NCBI RefSeq assembly: GCF_025061645.1
Contig: NZ_JANYMP010000003.1
Coordinates: 304,065 to 368,064 of the forward strand
DNA from: Umezawaea endophytica
GTDB lineage: Bacteria; Actinomycetota; Actinomycetes; Mycobacteriales; Pseudonocardiaceae
Direction of reading: 5' to 3'
Length of the DNA stretch: 64,000 nt
The notes below the pieces were generated by a model that was not told the origin of the DNA, did no database searches, and was given only the letters and a program-made list of their open reading frames with translations. Of the stretch, positions 32,688 through 43,797 are shown in pieces (positions within the stretch are counted from its first letter, which is position 1; each line of letters begins with the position of its first letter). A program made the translations under genes and the position numbers.

Positions 32688-33386
32688 TTATCCGGCCTTG
32701 CGACCACGAGTAGCGGTATTCCACCGCCGGGCCAGTGACTCGACCGACCACCAGTGCGGCCGGACGTCCGATGCCCCGTCCTGGTCGCGCAGGTAATCGG
32801 CCACCGAGCCCGGTGGCGCGAACTCCTCCACTACCAAGCGGGTCAGCCGCTCTGTGACCAGGCCGATCGGCTCGTCATCGAGCAGCAACGTCGCAGTGCA
32901 CTGCAACGACATCGGCTCGCCGGTCTCATCCTCGTGGAACACGATCGACCGCACGGTCTGCTCGGCCCGCCGGAACCTGGGCCCGCAGGTAGTGGCCAGG
33001 GCGACGCCGAGCGGGACACGGGTGGCGTAAGCGACCTCGGGGTTGTCGGGGTGCGGGATGCCGCATTCCAGTCGTACCGACCTGGGAATTCGGTCCGGGA
33101 TGATCAGGGCCCTGGTCAGTGCCAAGGTGCGACCACCGCGGGCACTGCTGAGCATTCCTGTGCGCTCATGTCCAGTGGTGTGCCGGTGGCCGCGCAGATC
33201 GACGTACTCCCGCGCGGACAGAACGTGTTTGCGCGACCCCAACACATGAATGGTCAGGGCTCCTCCACCGGTCCACCACGCCAATGCCTCGGAAAGACTG
33301 CGGGCACCCTCCACCAGTTCCTGCAACTGGGCCAAACGGCCGTCGAAGTCATGGTCGATCAAGTTGGTTCGCATCAGGTGGCCCAT
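32688..33386 (-). CDS. Uncharacterised protein, possible chorismate-lyase/UTRA-like fold
   Basis: A 232-residue protein (MGHLMRTNLIDHDFDGRLAQL ... ARRWNTATRGRKAG). The order RGHRHTTGHERTGML, ALTRALIIPDRIP, RVPLGVALATT and EPIGLVTERLTRLVVEEF weakly recalls the UbiC/UTRA-type fold, where an R/G-rich strand is followed by xLGxxL. I cannot confirm this and give no function. An alternative ATG 12 bp in is possible. It is flanked by the IS graveyard and by a lipoprotein gene and has no evident operon partner. Codon use is a little less GC-biased than neighbours, so acquisition by transfer is possible. Confidence 0.6.
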   Translation of the reverse strand: MGHLMRTNLIDHDFDGRLAQLQELVEGARSLSEALAWWTGGGALTIHVLGSRKHVLSAREYVDLRGHRHTTGHERTGMLSSARGGRTLALTRALIIPDRIPRSVRLECGIPHPDNPEVAYATRVPLGVALATTCGPRFRRAEQTVRSIVFHEDETGEPMSLQCTATLLLDDEPIGLVTERLTRLVVEEFAPPGSVADYLRDQDGASDVRPHWWSVESLARRWNTATRGRKAG

Positions 33387-33651
33387 CCCCCGTGTCTCGA
33401 AAGGACTGATGACGATAATGCCGCTACCTGCGTAAATACTCCCCCGCAGGGAGTTGAGGCCCCATTCCGTTAGTCGGTATGTGAACTGCGCCTCACGCTA
33501 CGACATTCCGGATGAGCTGTGACGACCAATTCCCGAACCACCCGAACGGCCGCCAAGGCAGTCGCTGTGCGCAAGATCGACACGTCGCGGCCCGGTCGAC
33601 CCGGGCCATTCGGGCACCGGATACCGCATCCGTACTCCGTCGGCGTGAAGT

Positions 33652-34341
33652 CTACGGGGTCTCGACCTTGGTCTTCAGTGCCTGGAGCCACAGGTCCAGG
33701 CCTCCACCGAGCATGGCCGCCGCGGCGTCGTGGTCAGGGCCTTGCAGCGAGTCCAGCAGCGGCGCCGCCCAGGACTCCTCGGTGTGCACGCTGGTCTTCC
33801 CGTCCGCCTCACTGAAGGTCCACAGGTGAACACCCCTGTCGATGGTGATCGACTTGCCGACGGCAGGCCCCTCCCAGATCACGCACTTGCGGGGGTCCAC
33901 CTGTTTGACGCTCGACGTGATCGTCAGGGTGTCGGCCGGGGAGAGCTGCGACTCGGGCACGGGGGTCGTCCACCGGAACTGCGCACCGGCGGAGAAGGGG
34001 CCCTGTTCGAGGCGCTCGATGGTCAGGACCGCTTGCTGCCACTGGTTCCAGCTCTCCACGGCGGTGTGCACGTCCCAGACTCGCTGGAGAGGAGCGTTGA
34101 TCACGATGTCGGACGACCGGGTGATGGACGCCTGGTGATCGATGCTCACGCCGCCGCACTGCACGGGCTCAGCCGACGTAGAAGAGGAGGTGGTGCTGGA
34201 GGAGGTGGGCTGGTCGCTGCCGGTAGTGGTTTGGCCGGAGGCGCACCCGGTGACGACGAGTGCGATCCCGAAGGCGGTTGCCGCAAGCTTCGGGGCACGG
34301 TGGTGAGTCAGAGTGGAAGAGCGCATGGAAGTCGACCTCAT
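33652..34341 (-). CDS. Lipoprotein with SRPBCC (START/Bet v1-like) domain
   Basis: About 229 residues. A lipoprotein signal ends in ALVVTGCASG (lipidated Cys), followed by a Thr/Ser-rich linker. The main domain (about 75-228) is an SRPBCC/polyketide-cyclase-like helix-grip: ITRSSDIVINAPLQRVWDVHTAVESWNQW, then FRWTTPVPE and IWEGPAVGKSITIDRGVHLWTFSEADGKT. Such domains bind hydrophobic ligands; outside the membrane this may bind a lipid or small molecule. The start is uncertain: ATG at 34341 or at 34326, the latter having GAGG upstream. It lies next to a small cupin gene on the same strand. Confidence 0.8.
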   Translation of the reverse strand: MRSTSMRSSTLTHHRAPKLAATAFGIALVVTGCASGQTTTGSDQPTSSSTTSSSTSAEPVQCGGVSIDHQASITRSSDIVINAPLQRVWDVHTAVESWNQWQQAVLTIERLEQGPFSAGAQFRWTTPVPESQLSPADTLTITSSVKQVDPRKCVIWEGPAVGKSITIDRGVHLWTFSEADGKTSVHTEESWAAPLLDSLQGPDHDAAAAMLGGGLDLWLQALKTKVETP

Positions 34342-34492
34342 CTTGGTGCCGTGGTGACGCTGACCTGGTGGTGAGATCACCGTCCCGCGAAAGGAGGCGT
34401 CATCGCGTCGGCGAGAACCACGTAGATCCGGTCAGCTCGGTGCCGCTGTCACGCACGTCGAGCAGCGCCGACTTCGCCGGTGAAGGGGACCG

Positions 34493-34822
34493 TCACGCCA
34501 CAGGCAACGTGGGCGGCGCCTTGAACTCCAGCCACCTGCTGGTCTCCACCGCTTCCACCGAGTGCACGACGCCCTTCGGGTGCACGAGCGTCTGCCCTGG
34601 CAGGAGTTCGCACTGCTCGCCGGCCAGCGTTCCGCGCAGGTGGCCCGACAGCAGGTAGACGAAACTGTCGTGGTCATGCGAATGCTCGGGGGAAGCGACT
34701 CCTGCCGGGTACTCGATCTCCATCAGCAGTCCGCTGCCGGTCCGCGCCGGAACACGAAACCGGCCCGCCCCGCCCAGGAGCGGCAGCCCCTCCACCGAGG
34801 TCATCGTCTGCCACTCGCTCAT
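34493..34822 (-). CDS. Small cupin-2 domain protein
   Basis: A 109-residue single cupin barrel: motif 1 PEHSHDHDSFVYLLSGHLRGTL holds the metal-binding His/His/Glu-type pattern (with Ser-Phe at the Glu region), and motif 2 is PGQTLVHPKGVVHSVEAV with the last His. Function cannot be told; family members range from dioxygenases to sugar isomerases and sensors. It lies 150 bp upstream of the SRPBCC lipoprotein on the same strand and may be co-transcribed. Confidence 0.8.
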   Translation of the reverse strand: MSEWQTMTSVEGLPLLGGAGRFRVPARTGSGLLMEIEYPAGVASPEHSHDHDSFVYLLSGHLRGTLAGEQCELLPGQTLVHPKGVVHSVEAVETSRWLEFKAPPTLPVA

Positions 34823-34978
34823 CGACCGGCCCTCCCCCGCGTTTCCCTAAATCCTACGAAGCGAGGTCTGAAATAGCGCGGCCAACACGGAGGCGCGAGG
34901 CGAGGGGGAACCGCGCACGTCCGGCTCGATGCTGAGAGTCCTAGCAGCACGGCGGCCATCGGCGGTCCAGCAAGATCA

Positions 34979-35124
34979 ATGTTAACGCTAAATATTTAGC
35001 ACGCCGACCGGTCCGCCCAAACCTGAGCGCCTCAACGGCTATTACGTTCTACAAACACAGCACAGTTGCTCTATTCAGCCCACCGACACCCACAATCCAA
35101 GCGTTAGATTGTGATCGTTAACAT
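34979..35124. promoter_or_regulatory. Paired GTTAAC operators and palindrome upstream of GH62
   Basis: ATGTTAACG (34979-34987) recurs as its exact reverse complement CGTTAACAT (35116-35124), 137 bp away. The first runs into GCTAAATATTTAGC (34987-35000), a perfect 14-bp palindrome. LacI-type regulators of arabinan/xylan genes bind TTA-CG-TAA-like sites and may loop between two. The remaining gene-free sequence from 34823 to 35318 shows nothing else. Confidence 0.5.
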
Positions 35125-35318
35125 CCTCCGTGCCGGCGTTGGGTGGACCGCAGGTAGCCCCTGCGTCAAAAGCGCTGCGCCCATCCGAGGGGATCGTCAT
35201 GAGGCCTTCGTCCTTGCTCCAGCCGGGCCTGCTGTCGCGACCCACCCAAGAGCACGGAGATTGCCGCCCTGCACGCATCTCGGGCCTCGTGCGGCCCTGA
35301 CGCCGAAGGAGAACCACC

Positions 35319-36845
35319 ATGAAACCGATCGGCCAAGTCCCGCTGTCCGGGCCACCCCAGGCGGCACCGCGCCGTTCGGGTCGTCTCCGGCGCAGTCGAT
35401 GGGGTCGCGCGCTGATCGCCCTGCTCGCGACCGCTCTCACGGTCACCTCGGCGGTCGCGCTCGACACCGGTGTGGCATCGGCGGCGACCGTCGACACCAG
35501 TGCGTGGTACGTGCTGGTGAACCGCAACAGCGGCAAGGCGATGGACGTTTCCGCTACCTCCACCGCTGATGGAGCGGTGGTCCAGCAGTGGTCACGTCAT
35601 GATCTCGCCAACCAGCAGTGGCAGTTCGTGGACTCCGGCGGCGGCTACTACAAGCTGAAGTCGAAGAACTCCGGCAAGGTCCTCGACGTCGACAGCAAGT
35701 CGACCGCCGACGGCGCGAAGGTCCAGCAGTGGGCGGATCTCAACGGGACCAACCAGCAGTTCAGCCTTGTCGACACCGACAGCGGCTTCGTCAAGCTGAT
35801 CAACCGCAACAGCGGCAAAGCGGTGGAGGTGTCGGGCTCGTCGACCGCGGACGGGGCGGCCGTCGTGCAGTACGGCGACCTGAACGGGGCCAATCAGCAG
35901 TGGTCGCTCGTCAAGCTCGACGCCCCGCCGACCGGCTCGTGCTCGCTCCCGTCGACGTACCGCTGGTCGTCGACGGGTTCGCTGGCGAACCCGAAGTCGG
36001 GCTGGCTCGCGCTCAAGGACTTCACCAGCGTCGTCCACAACGGCAAGCACCTCGTCTACGGATCGATGGTCAACTCGTCGGCATCCTACGGCTCGATGAA
36101 CTTCACCTCCTTCACGAACTGGTCCGACATGGCCTCGGCAGGCCAGAACGGGATGAACTCCGGGACTGTGGCGCCCACGCTGTTCTACTTCGCCCCGAAG
36201 AACATCTGGGTGCTCGCCTACCAGTGGGGCGGGACCGCTTTCAGCTACCGGACGTCGAGCGACCCCACCAACGCGAACGGGTGGTCGGCGCAGCAGACCC
36301 TCTTCACCGGGAGCATCCCCAACTCCAGCACGGGACCCATCGACCAGACGCTCATCGCCGACGGCTCGACCATGTACCTGTTCTTCGCCGGTGACAACGG
36401 CAAGATCTACCGCGCCACGATGCCCATCGGGAACTTCCCCGGCAACTTCGGTTCGTCGTGGACGCAGATCATGAGCGACACGCAGGCCAACCTGTTCGAA
36501 GGGGTCGAGGTCTACAAGGTCAAGGACCAGAACCAGTACCTCATGATCGTCGAAGCGATGGGGAGCAACGGGCGGTACTTCCGCTCGTTCACCTCCAGCA
36601 GCCTGGGCGGCTCGTGGACGCCGCAGGCCGCCAGCGAGGGCAATCCCTTCGCAGGCAAGGCGAACAGCGGTGCTACCTGGACCAACGACATCAGCCACGG
36701 CGACCTGGTCCGCACCAACCCCGACCAGACCAAGACCATCGATCCCTGCAACTTGCAGCTCCTCTACCAGGGCAAGGACCCGAACGCGGGCGGCGACTAC
36801 AACCGCCTCCCCTGGCGGCCGGGTGTGCTGACGCTCCAACGCTGA
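35319..36845 (+). CDS. Secreted GH62 alpha-L-arabinofuranosidase with ricin-type lectin domain
   Basis: A 508-residue precursor. The long signal region ([19 protein letters not shown], cleavage near ASA) precedes a ricin B-type beta-trefoil (about 60-205) with three repeats marked [10 protein letters not shown]...[13 protein letters not shown]...QQF and [10 protein letters not shown]...QQW. The GH62 five-bladed propeller follows (210-508): [43 protein letters not shown] (catalytic Asp region), LFEGVEVYK and [19 protein letters not shown]62 removes arabinose from arabinoxylan. RBS AAGGAG before the ATG. Upstream GTTAAC-type operators suggest sugar control; a strong hairpin follows. Confidence 0.93.
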   Translation: MKPIGQVPLSGPPQAAPRRSGRLRRSRWGRALIALLATALTVTSAVALDTGVASAATVDTSAWYVLVNRNSGKAMDVSATSTADGAVVQQWSRHDLANQQWQFVDSGGGYYKLKSKNSGKVLDVDSKSTADGAKVQQWADLNGTNQQFSLVDTDSGFVKLINRNSGKAVEVSGSSTADGAAVVQYGDLNGANQQWSLVKLDAPPTGSCSLPSTYRWSSTGSLANPKSGWLALKDFTSVVHNGKHLVYGSMVNSSASYGSMNFTSFTNWSDMASAGQNGMNSGTVAPTLFYFAPKNIWVLAYQWGGTAFSYRTSSDPTNANGWSAQQTLFTGSIPNSSTGPIDQTLIADGSTMYLFFAGDNGKIYRATMPIGNFPGNFGSSWTQIMSDTQANLFEGVEVYKVKDQNQYLMIVEAMGSNGRYFRSFTSSSLGGSWTPQAASEGNPFAGKANSGATWTNDISHGDLVRTNPDQTKTIDPCNLQLLYQGKDPNAGGDYNRLPWRPGVLTLQR

Positions 36846-36870
36846 TCACCTGTTGGGAGAGGAACCGTCT

Positions 36871-36908
36871 GTGCGGGTTGTGGCCGGTTTGTCGGCCACA
36901 ACCCGCAC
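36871..36908 (+). terminator. Hairpin terminator after GH62
   Basis: GTGCGGGTTGTGGCCG and CGGCCACAACCCGCAC form a perfect 16-bp stem with a 6-nt loop, 25 bp after the GH62 stop. Confidence 0.85.
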
Positions 36909-36925
36909 GAGGACTCGCTGCCAGA

Positions 36926-37036
36926 TCACCCCACGTGCAGGTGCACGCCGTCGTGGACGACACCGGCCTGCACCACCCCACCGGGAACGCTCAACACCGT
37001 GTTGCGCACACCGGGCAGCCTCGGCTCAGAGGTCAT
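36926..37036 (-). CDS. Possible 36-residue small protein with VVQAG/GVHLH motif
   Basis: ATG with GGGGAGGTGAC 9 nt upstream; reads PGVRNTVLSVPGGVVQAG, then VVHDGVHLHVG and stop. The pattern RNTVxxVxGxVVQAGxVxxGVHxH occurs in actinomycete proteins as a short linker-like module (before NB-ARC or other effector domains). Here it stands alone, so it is either a tiny gene or the remnant of a larger one. The gene-free sequence from 37037 to 37438 shows no other coding sense. Confidence 0.4.
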   Translation of the reverse strand: MTSEPRLPGVRNTVLSVPGGVVQAGVVHDGVHLHVG

Positions 37037-37438
37037 CAGCAGGGGTCACCTCCCCGCTCGGCGTGGTAGGGCTCAGCGTGACAACGGAGAACCGGTCGGC
37101 GTGACCGGAGTTCACCCCGACCGCCTCGACCAGCTCCGCGTGACCGGAACAAGATCGACGATCATTCGCCCGAAACAATCACCGTCGAACAGATCGGACG
37201 ATCCACCCTCAATCAGGTGAAACCGCACGTGGGCGGCTAGACCGTTCGGGGGATGGCAGTTGTGGAAATATGACCCGTGCTGCACTGTCGCAAACACGGG
37301 ATAGTTCGTGACACAGGTTTCTCGACGAAATGCGCACTGACGCCGGAGGGCGTGCGTTATTCGAGCGTCGTCGCCCAGGGGTACCACACGGGCGGTCGAT
37401 CATCCGCAGGAGCAGGGTCACGCCAACAGGGGAGTGTT

Positions 37439-37870
37439 GTGAAATCCATCATGAAACGTGCGATCAGGACATCGGTAGCGCTCGGGGGAACCATCGCGCT
37501 GCTCATGTCGCTCGTTCCCGCCGCCAGTGCGGCGACGGCCCGGAACGGCATTTGCGACGACTACGAGTTCTGCCTCTACCACGGCCCCGATTTCACCGGG
37601 TCGATCTCGGACTTCGGCTACGGTTCGATCCCGACCTACGGGAAGTCCCAGCCGGACTGCTACGAGTTCAAGGGGTCGGGCACCGGCCAGTACCAATGTG
37701 TGAAGAACAACGCCAAATCGGCACGGAACCGGACCCACATCTACGTGGTGAAGGTCTTCTACAACAGCGACTACAAGGGCACCAACTTCACCTTCAACCC
37801 CGGCGGCGCGGCGAACCTGGGCTCGCTCAGCATGCAGAACGCCTCGCACCTGTTCGAGCTCGTCAGCTAG
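37439..37870 (+). CDS. Secreted peptidase-inhibitor I36-like (beta-gamma crystallin) protein
   Basis: A 143-residue precursor starting at GTG (AGGGGAG upstream; the ATG four codons on has no good RBS). Signal KSIMKRAIRTSVALGG..., cleavage near ASA. The mature domain GICDDYEFCLYHGPDFTGSISDFG, then QYQCVKNNAKSARNRT and VKVFYNSDYKGTNFTFNPGGAANLGSL is the pattern of the Streptomyces metalloproteinase-inhibitor (SMPI, MEROPS I36)/beta-gamma-crystallin group common in actinomycetes. Four Cys form likely disulfides. The target protease is unknown. Confidence 0.82.
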   Translation: MKSIMKRAIRTSVALGGTIALLMSLVPAASAATARNGICDDYEFCLYHGPDFTGSISDFGYGSIPTYGKSQPDCYEFKGSGTGQYQCVKNNAKSARNRTHIYVVKVFYNSDYKGTNFTFNPGGAANLGSLSMQNASHLFELVS

Positions 37871-37895
37871 GGAACCGCGATCTCGCCGAACCAGG

Positions 37896-38459
37896 TCACC
37901 GGACCGGGTCGCGCAGGGCGTCCACCAGGAGGCCGTAGGTCTCCTCCACCGCCCCGGCCACGCTCGGCACCACGACCGCGTTCGGCCGCAGGCGCAGGAC
38001 TTCCAGCAGGTCGTCGTACATGGTCCCGAGCACCACGGGGCCGCCGCCCAGCTCGATGAGGCGGTGGTGGTGGCGGATCCACGGGTCGTCGCTGTCGCGC
38101 GCCCGGTGGTTGAACCGCTCCACCGCCGCCTCCCGGTCGTCGAGCAGGACGACCTCGCGGAAGTCCGCCCCGTGCGAGCGCACGAACTCCTCGAACGACG
38201 TGATGTCCTCGACCCGAGCGAAAAATTGGGGCAGCACGACGTCGTGCCCGTTGCCCAGGTGGGTCGCCGCCATGGCACGGGCCAGGGACCACACGACCGG
38301 CCACGTGTCGGTTTCCTCGTCCTGCCACCCGCCGACGAGACGGTGCAGACCGTCGATGTCGAGGTGCAGCGTGTCGGGGTGCCGATCGATGTAGAACGCC
38401 GACAGGGTGGATTTGCCGATGCCCGGTGGTCCGTTCAGATGGATGAGTCGCGCCACCAC
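37896..38459 (-). CDS. P-loop kinase-like protein (AAA_33/small-molecule kinase)
   Basis: A 187-residue P-loop protein: Walker A IHLNGPPGIGKSTLSAFYIDRHP, DIDG after strand 2 (typical of small-molecule kinases), Arg-rich lid region (REAAVERFNHRARDS) and a C-terminal VVVPSVAGAVEETYGLLVDAL. It resembles adenylylsulfate kinase/chloramphenicol-phosphotransferase-like proteins, which phosphorylate small molecules or RNA ends. The substrate is unknown. The frame starts at GTG-GTG. No operon partner is seen. Confidence 0.8.
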   Translation of the reverse strand: MVARLIHLNGPPGIGKSTLSAFYIDRHPDTLHLDIDGLHRLVGGWQDEETDTWPVVWSLARAMAATHLGNGHDVVLPQFFARVEDITSFEEFVRSHGADFREVVLLDDREAAVERFNHRARDSDDPWIRHHHRLIELGGGPVVLGTMYDDLLEVLRLRPNAVVVPSVAGAVEETYGLLVDALRDPVR

Positions 38460-38550
38460 CCCACCTTAGCCATGGGCAGGATCGCCGAGAACACGCCCCA
38501 CACCGTGCCGCACAGTCGTGAAAGCACTGGAAAACGCACTGCCCGATCTG

Positions 38551-38597
38551 TTGTCGACATTCGATTCCGGCCACCACGAATTCGACACCGTCGACAA
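38551..38597. promoter_or_regulatory. Inverted repeat in the intergenic region before the DUF4232 gene
   Basis: TTGTCGAC (38551-38558) and GTCGACAA (38590-38597) form an inverted repeat 31 bp apart. It is the only structure seen in the 317 bp between the kinase-like gene and the lipoprotein gene; its role is unknown. Confidence 0.3.
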
Positions 38598-38776
38598 TTA
38601 CTGCAATTAGCCCTCAGGCACTCACCAGGAGAAATCGGTGCACGAAGACGATCGGCAGCACTCAAGGTTGCCAGCACGTGACCTGGTTCACACAAGAGCA
38701 TCCTTTTCGGCCCCCGAACATCCTTACCTGTGCAAGACCCGAACAGCACAGCCCAATTCAGAGGGAGTCGGAAACA

Positions 38777-39439
38777 ATGCGCGAGAACAACAGCCGAGTC
38801 GTCCGTGGTGCCGCTGCCATCGCCGTCCTCGCCGCGTTCGGCACGCTGACCGCCTGCTCCGCGGGCAGCACCGGGACGCCCACCGCGGGCGGCGCCACCA
38901 CGCCGTCGTCGTCGAGCGCGAAGCAGGACCAGACCAGCGGCACCGCGAGCACCAGGGTCACCGGTGGTGCCGACGCCCTGCGTGCCAACGGGGACAAACC
39001 GGCCGGTGAGCAGCTCTGCGCCACCGCCAGGGTCGGGCTCGGCGTCGAGTTCCCGGTCCAGGGCGCGAACGACCAGTTCAGCGTCCCGATCCTGCTGGCG
39101 AACGACTCGTCCGCCCGCTGCACGATCCAGGGCTTCCCCGGCGTCCAGTTCCAGAAGGGCAACGGCGAGTCCTGGGACCTCGTGCGCGGCGACGACCCGA
39201 TCAAGCCGGTCAGCCTCGCGCCCGGCGAGTCGACCAGCGCCACCCTGGTCTTCCTCAGCGCGGGCACCCAGGAGGGCACCTCGCACTGGGCTCCCGACTC
39301 GGTCCTCATCACGCCGCCCAACACGACCGACACCCAGCGCCTCGCGTGGGACTTCGGCGCGATCCTGCGCCAGGACGCCGCCACCCACCCCGGCACCTTC
39401 GTGCGCGCGGTCGACGCCGTCGACTACGGCAACAAGTAA
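38777..39439 (+). CDS. DUF4232 lipoprotein
   Basis: A 220-residue precursor. The signal ends in GTLTACSAGS (lipobox, Cys anchored), followed by a Ser/Thr/Gly-rich linker (about 30-65). The domain at 80-218 matches the actinomycete DUF4232 pattern: LCATARVGLGVEF, DQFSVPILLANDSSARCTIQGFPGVQF, then LAPGESTSATLVFLSAG. This is an Ig-like secreted domain of unknown role with two conserved Cys. Start ATG follows GAGGGAGTCGG. It stands alone upstream of a MmyB-type regulator. Confidence 0.85.
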   Translation: MRENNSRVVRGAAAIAVLAAFGTLTACSAGSTGTPTAGGATTPSSSSAKQDQTSGTASTRVTGGADALRANGDKPAGEQLCATARVGLGVEFPVQGANDQFSVPILLANDSSARCTIQGFPGVQFQKGNGESWDLVRGDDPIKPVSLAPGESTSATLVFLSAGTQEGTSHWAPDSVLITPPNTTDTQRLAWDFGAILRQDAATHPGTFVRAVDAVDYGNK

Positions 39440-39565
39440 CCCGAGCCACTGGTGAGCGCCTCGCGGTGCCGGCCGACGGCGTTGCACGCAGGGTGTGAGA
39501 GGACCGCTCGTTCGAGGTAACGGCGGTACCTCCTTCATCCCCGGCGAACGGCCTACTGTGGGTTC

Positions 39566-40447
39566 ATGGGCCCCATCGATCCTCGCGCCGAGGTCCGCGA
39601 GTTCCTCAGCTCGCGGCGAGCGCGCATCACCCCTGACCAGGCGGGCCTGCCCGCCTACGGCGGCAACCGGCGCGTCAAGGGCCTGCGCCGCGAAGAGGTG
39701 GCCCTGCTCGCGGGCGTGTCCATCGACTACTACGTGCGCATGGAACGCGGCAACCTGTCCGGGGCCTCGGAGAGCGTGCTGGACGGCGTGAGCCGCGCGT
39801 TGCAGCTCGACGAGGCCGAGCACGAGCACCTGTTCGCCCTCGCCCGAGCCGCGGACCCCGGCCCTCGCCGCCGCGCGGCGCCGCCCAGCAGCGTGCGCCC
39901 CGGCGTCCAGCAGGTGCTCGACGCGATCAGCGACGCGCCTGCCTGGGTGCGCAACGGCCGCCACGACATCGTGGCCATGAACCGCCTCGGCCGCGCCCTC
40001 TACTCCCCGGTGCTCGCCGATCCGCGCAGGCCCGCGAACACGACCCGGTTCGTCTACCTCGACCCGGCGGCGCAGGAGTTCTTCGTGGACTGGGACCGCA
40101 TCGCCAACGACGCCGCGGCGATGCTCCGCCTGGAGGCTGGTCGCACCCCGAACGACCGCAAGCTGATCGAACTGGTCGGCGAGCTGTCCACGCGCAGCGA
40201 GATCTTCCGCAAGCGCTGGGCCTCCCACGACGTGCAGTACCACCGCAGCGGGCACAAGCGCCTGCGTCACCCGGTCGTGGGACAGCTCGACCTGAACTTC
40301 GAGTCGATGGAACTGCCCTCCGAGCCCGGCCTCACCCTCAACATCTACACCGCCGCGCCGGACAGTCCCACCGCCGACGGCCTCAAGGTGCTCGCGAGCT
40401 GGGCGGCCACCCAGGAACTCGCGCGGCCGCGGTCGACGAACCCCTGA
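39566..40447 (+). CDS. XRE/MmyB-family transcriptional regulator
   Basis: A 293-residue regulator. An N-terminal lambda-repressor-like HTH (about 10-85: REFLSSRRARITPDQAGLP, GLRREEVALLAGVSIDYYVRMERG, LDGVSRALQLDEAEHEHLF) precedes the MmyB-like PAS-type ligand domain (105-285: APAWVRNGRHDIVAMNRLG, FVDWDRIANDAAAMLRLEAG, FRKRWASHDVQYHRSGHKRLRHPVVG). MmyB-type regulators are frequent next to oxidoreductases in actinomycetes and are thought to bind fatty acids. Here an ADH and an aldo/keto reductase follow on the same strand, so it likely controls them. Confidence 0.9.
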   Translation: MGPIDPRAEVREFLSSRRARITPDQAGLPAYGGNRRVKGLRREEVALLAGVSIDYYVRMERGNLSGASESVLDGVSRALQLDEAEHEHLFALARAADPGPRRRAAPPSSVRPGVQQVLDAISDAPAWVRNGRHDIVAMNRLGRALYSPVLADPRRPANTTRFVYLDPAAQEFFVDWDRIANDAAAMLRLEAGRTPNDRKLIELVGELSTRSEIFRKRWASHDVQYHRSGHKRLRHPVVGQLDLNFESMELPSEPGLTLNIYTAAPDSPTADGLKVLASWAATQELARPRSTNP

Positions 40448-40565
40448 ACGCGCCGCGCCCCGTGGGGGGTACTGCCGTTACCCGGAAGGGCAGTCACTGC
40501 CGCGCCGCCTGGACCGAGCGTTCGATGGGTGGTGACCAGGAACCCCGTGAGAGGCGAGAACTTCC

Positions 40566-41603
40566 ATGCGAGCCACCTTCATGTACGGCCCCGGCGACGT
40601 GCGGGTCGAGAACGTGCCCGACCCGCGGATCGTCGACCCCACGGACGCGGTCGTCCGGATCACCCTGGCTTGCGTCTGCGGCTCCGACCTGCACCCCTAC
40701 CACTCCATGGCCGCCACGGACGAGGGCGTGCCGATGGGGCACGAGTTCATCGGCGTCGTCGAGGACACCGGTTCCGCGGTCACCGGCGTCAAGCGCGGGG
40801 ACTTCGTGGTCTCCCCGTTCGCGTTCTCCGACAACACCTGCCCGATCTGCCGCGACGGCTTCCACACGGCCTGCCCCCGCGGCGGCTGGTACGGGGCCGG
40901 TGGCGTCGGCGGGGCGCAGGCCGAGGCCGTGCGCGTCCCGCAGGCCGACGGCACGCTGGTGAAGGTCCCCGGCGACGTGGACACCGCGTTCCTGCCCTCG
41001 CTGCTCGCCCTGAGCGACGTGTACCTCACCGGCCACCACGCCGCCCACATGGGCCGGGTCGAGCCCGGCAAGACCGTGACCGTCATCGGTGACGGCGCCG
41101 TCGGCCTGTCGGCGGTGTTGGCCTCCCGGCGCCTGGGCGCCGAGCGGGTCATCCTCATGGGGCGCCACACCTCTCGCACCGACCTGGGCCGCGAGTGGGG
41201 CGCCACCGACGTCGTCGCCGAACGCGGTGAGGAGGGCGTCGCGAAGGTCTTGGACCTGACCGGCGGAGAGGGCTCCCACGTGGTGCTGGAGGCCGTCGGG
41301 TTGATGCCCGCCTACGAGCAGGCGTACGGCGTCGTGCGCCCCGGCGGGATCATCTCCCGCGTCGGCGTGCCGCAGTACGAGGAGGCACCGGTCGGCTTCG
41401 GGTCGCTGTTCGGCAAGAACGCGGGCCTGACCGGCGGTCCCGCACCGGTCCGCGCCTACATCGAGCAGGCGATCGACGACGTCCTCGCAGTCCGCATCAA
41501 CCCCGGCAGGGTGTTCGACGCCGAGGTCGGCCTGGACCAGGTCGCCGACGCCTACAAGCAGATGGACAGCCGCAGCAGCCTCAAGGTCGTGGTGCGCCCG
41601 TGA
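40566..41603 (+). CDS. Zinc-dependent alcohol dehydrogenase (MDR superfamily)
   Basis: A 345-residue medium-chain dehydrogenase. Catalytic Zn ligands: Cys in [11 protein letters not shown], the His-Glu of MGHEFIG, and a Cys-type site later. The structural-Zn loop is partly lost: [22 protein letters not shown] has three or four Cys. NAD-binding [26 protein letters not shown] follows. It resembles the formaldehyde/threonine-dehydrogenase-like branch. The stop is 28 bp before the aldo/keto reductase ATG, so the two probably form an operon behind the MmyB regulator. Confidence 0.9.
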   Translation: MRATFMYGPGDVRVENVPDPRIVDPTDAVVRITLACVCGSDLHPYHSMAATDEGVPMGHEFIGVVEDTGSAVTGVKRGDFVVSPFAFSDNTCPICRDGFHTACPRGGWYGAGGVGGAQAEAVRVPQADGTLVKVPGDVDTAFLPSLLALSDVYLTGHHAAHMGRVEPGKTVTVIGDGAVGLSAVLASRRLGAERVILMGRHTSRTDLGREWGATDVVAERGEEGVAKVLDLTGGEGSHVVLEAVGLMPAYEQAYGVVRPGGIISRVGVPQYEEAPVGFGSLFGKNAGLTGGPAPVRAYIEQAIDDVLAVRINPGRVFDAEVGLDQVADAYKQMDSRSSLKVVVRP

Positions 41604-41631
41604 CCGCACCGTCCACAAAGGAGAACAAGAG

Positions 41632-43524
<1,893 letters not shown>

Positions 43525-43797
43525 CCCGCTTGGCCGCAGGCGGCTCGGTCAACCCAAGAAGGACCGCGCCGCAGCGGGAAAGCCGCTGCCACCAACTGAT
43601 GCACTCGCGATCATCCTGGCCAAATGCTCGTTATCGTTGCGGCATTTGTTGGCAAAGCACATCTTTTAGTCAACACTGAAGTTATAGAGTCAAGCGACAC
43701 TTCGTGGTCCGGCCGAACGGTTCGGCTTCAGCGGTACCTCGGCGTCCGTAACCGTGGTTAACGTGAAGTTCCGTTGAGAACCAGGAAGAGGTGTTCC

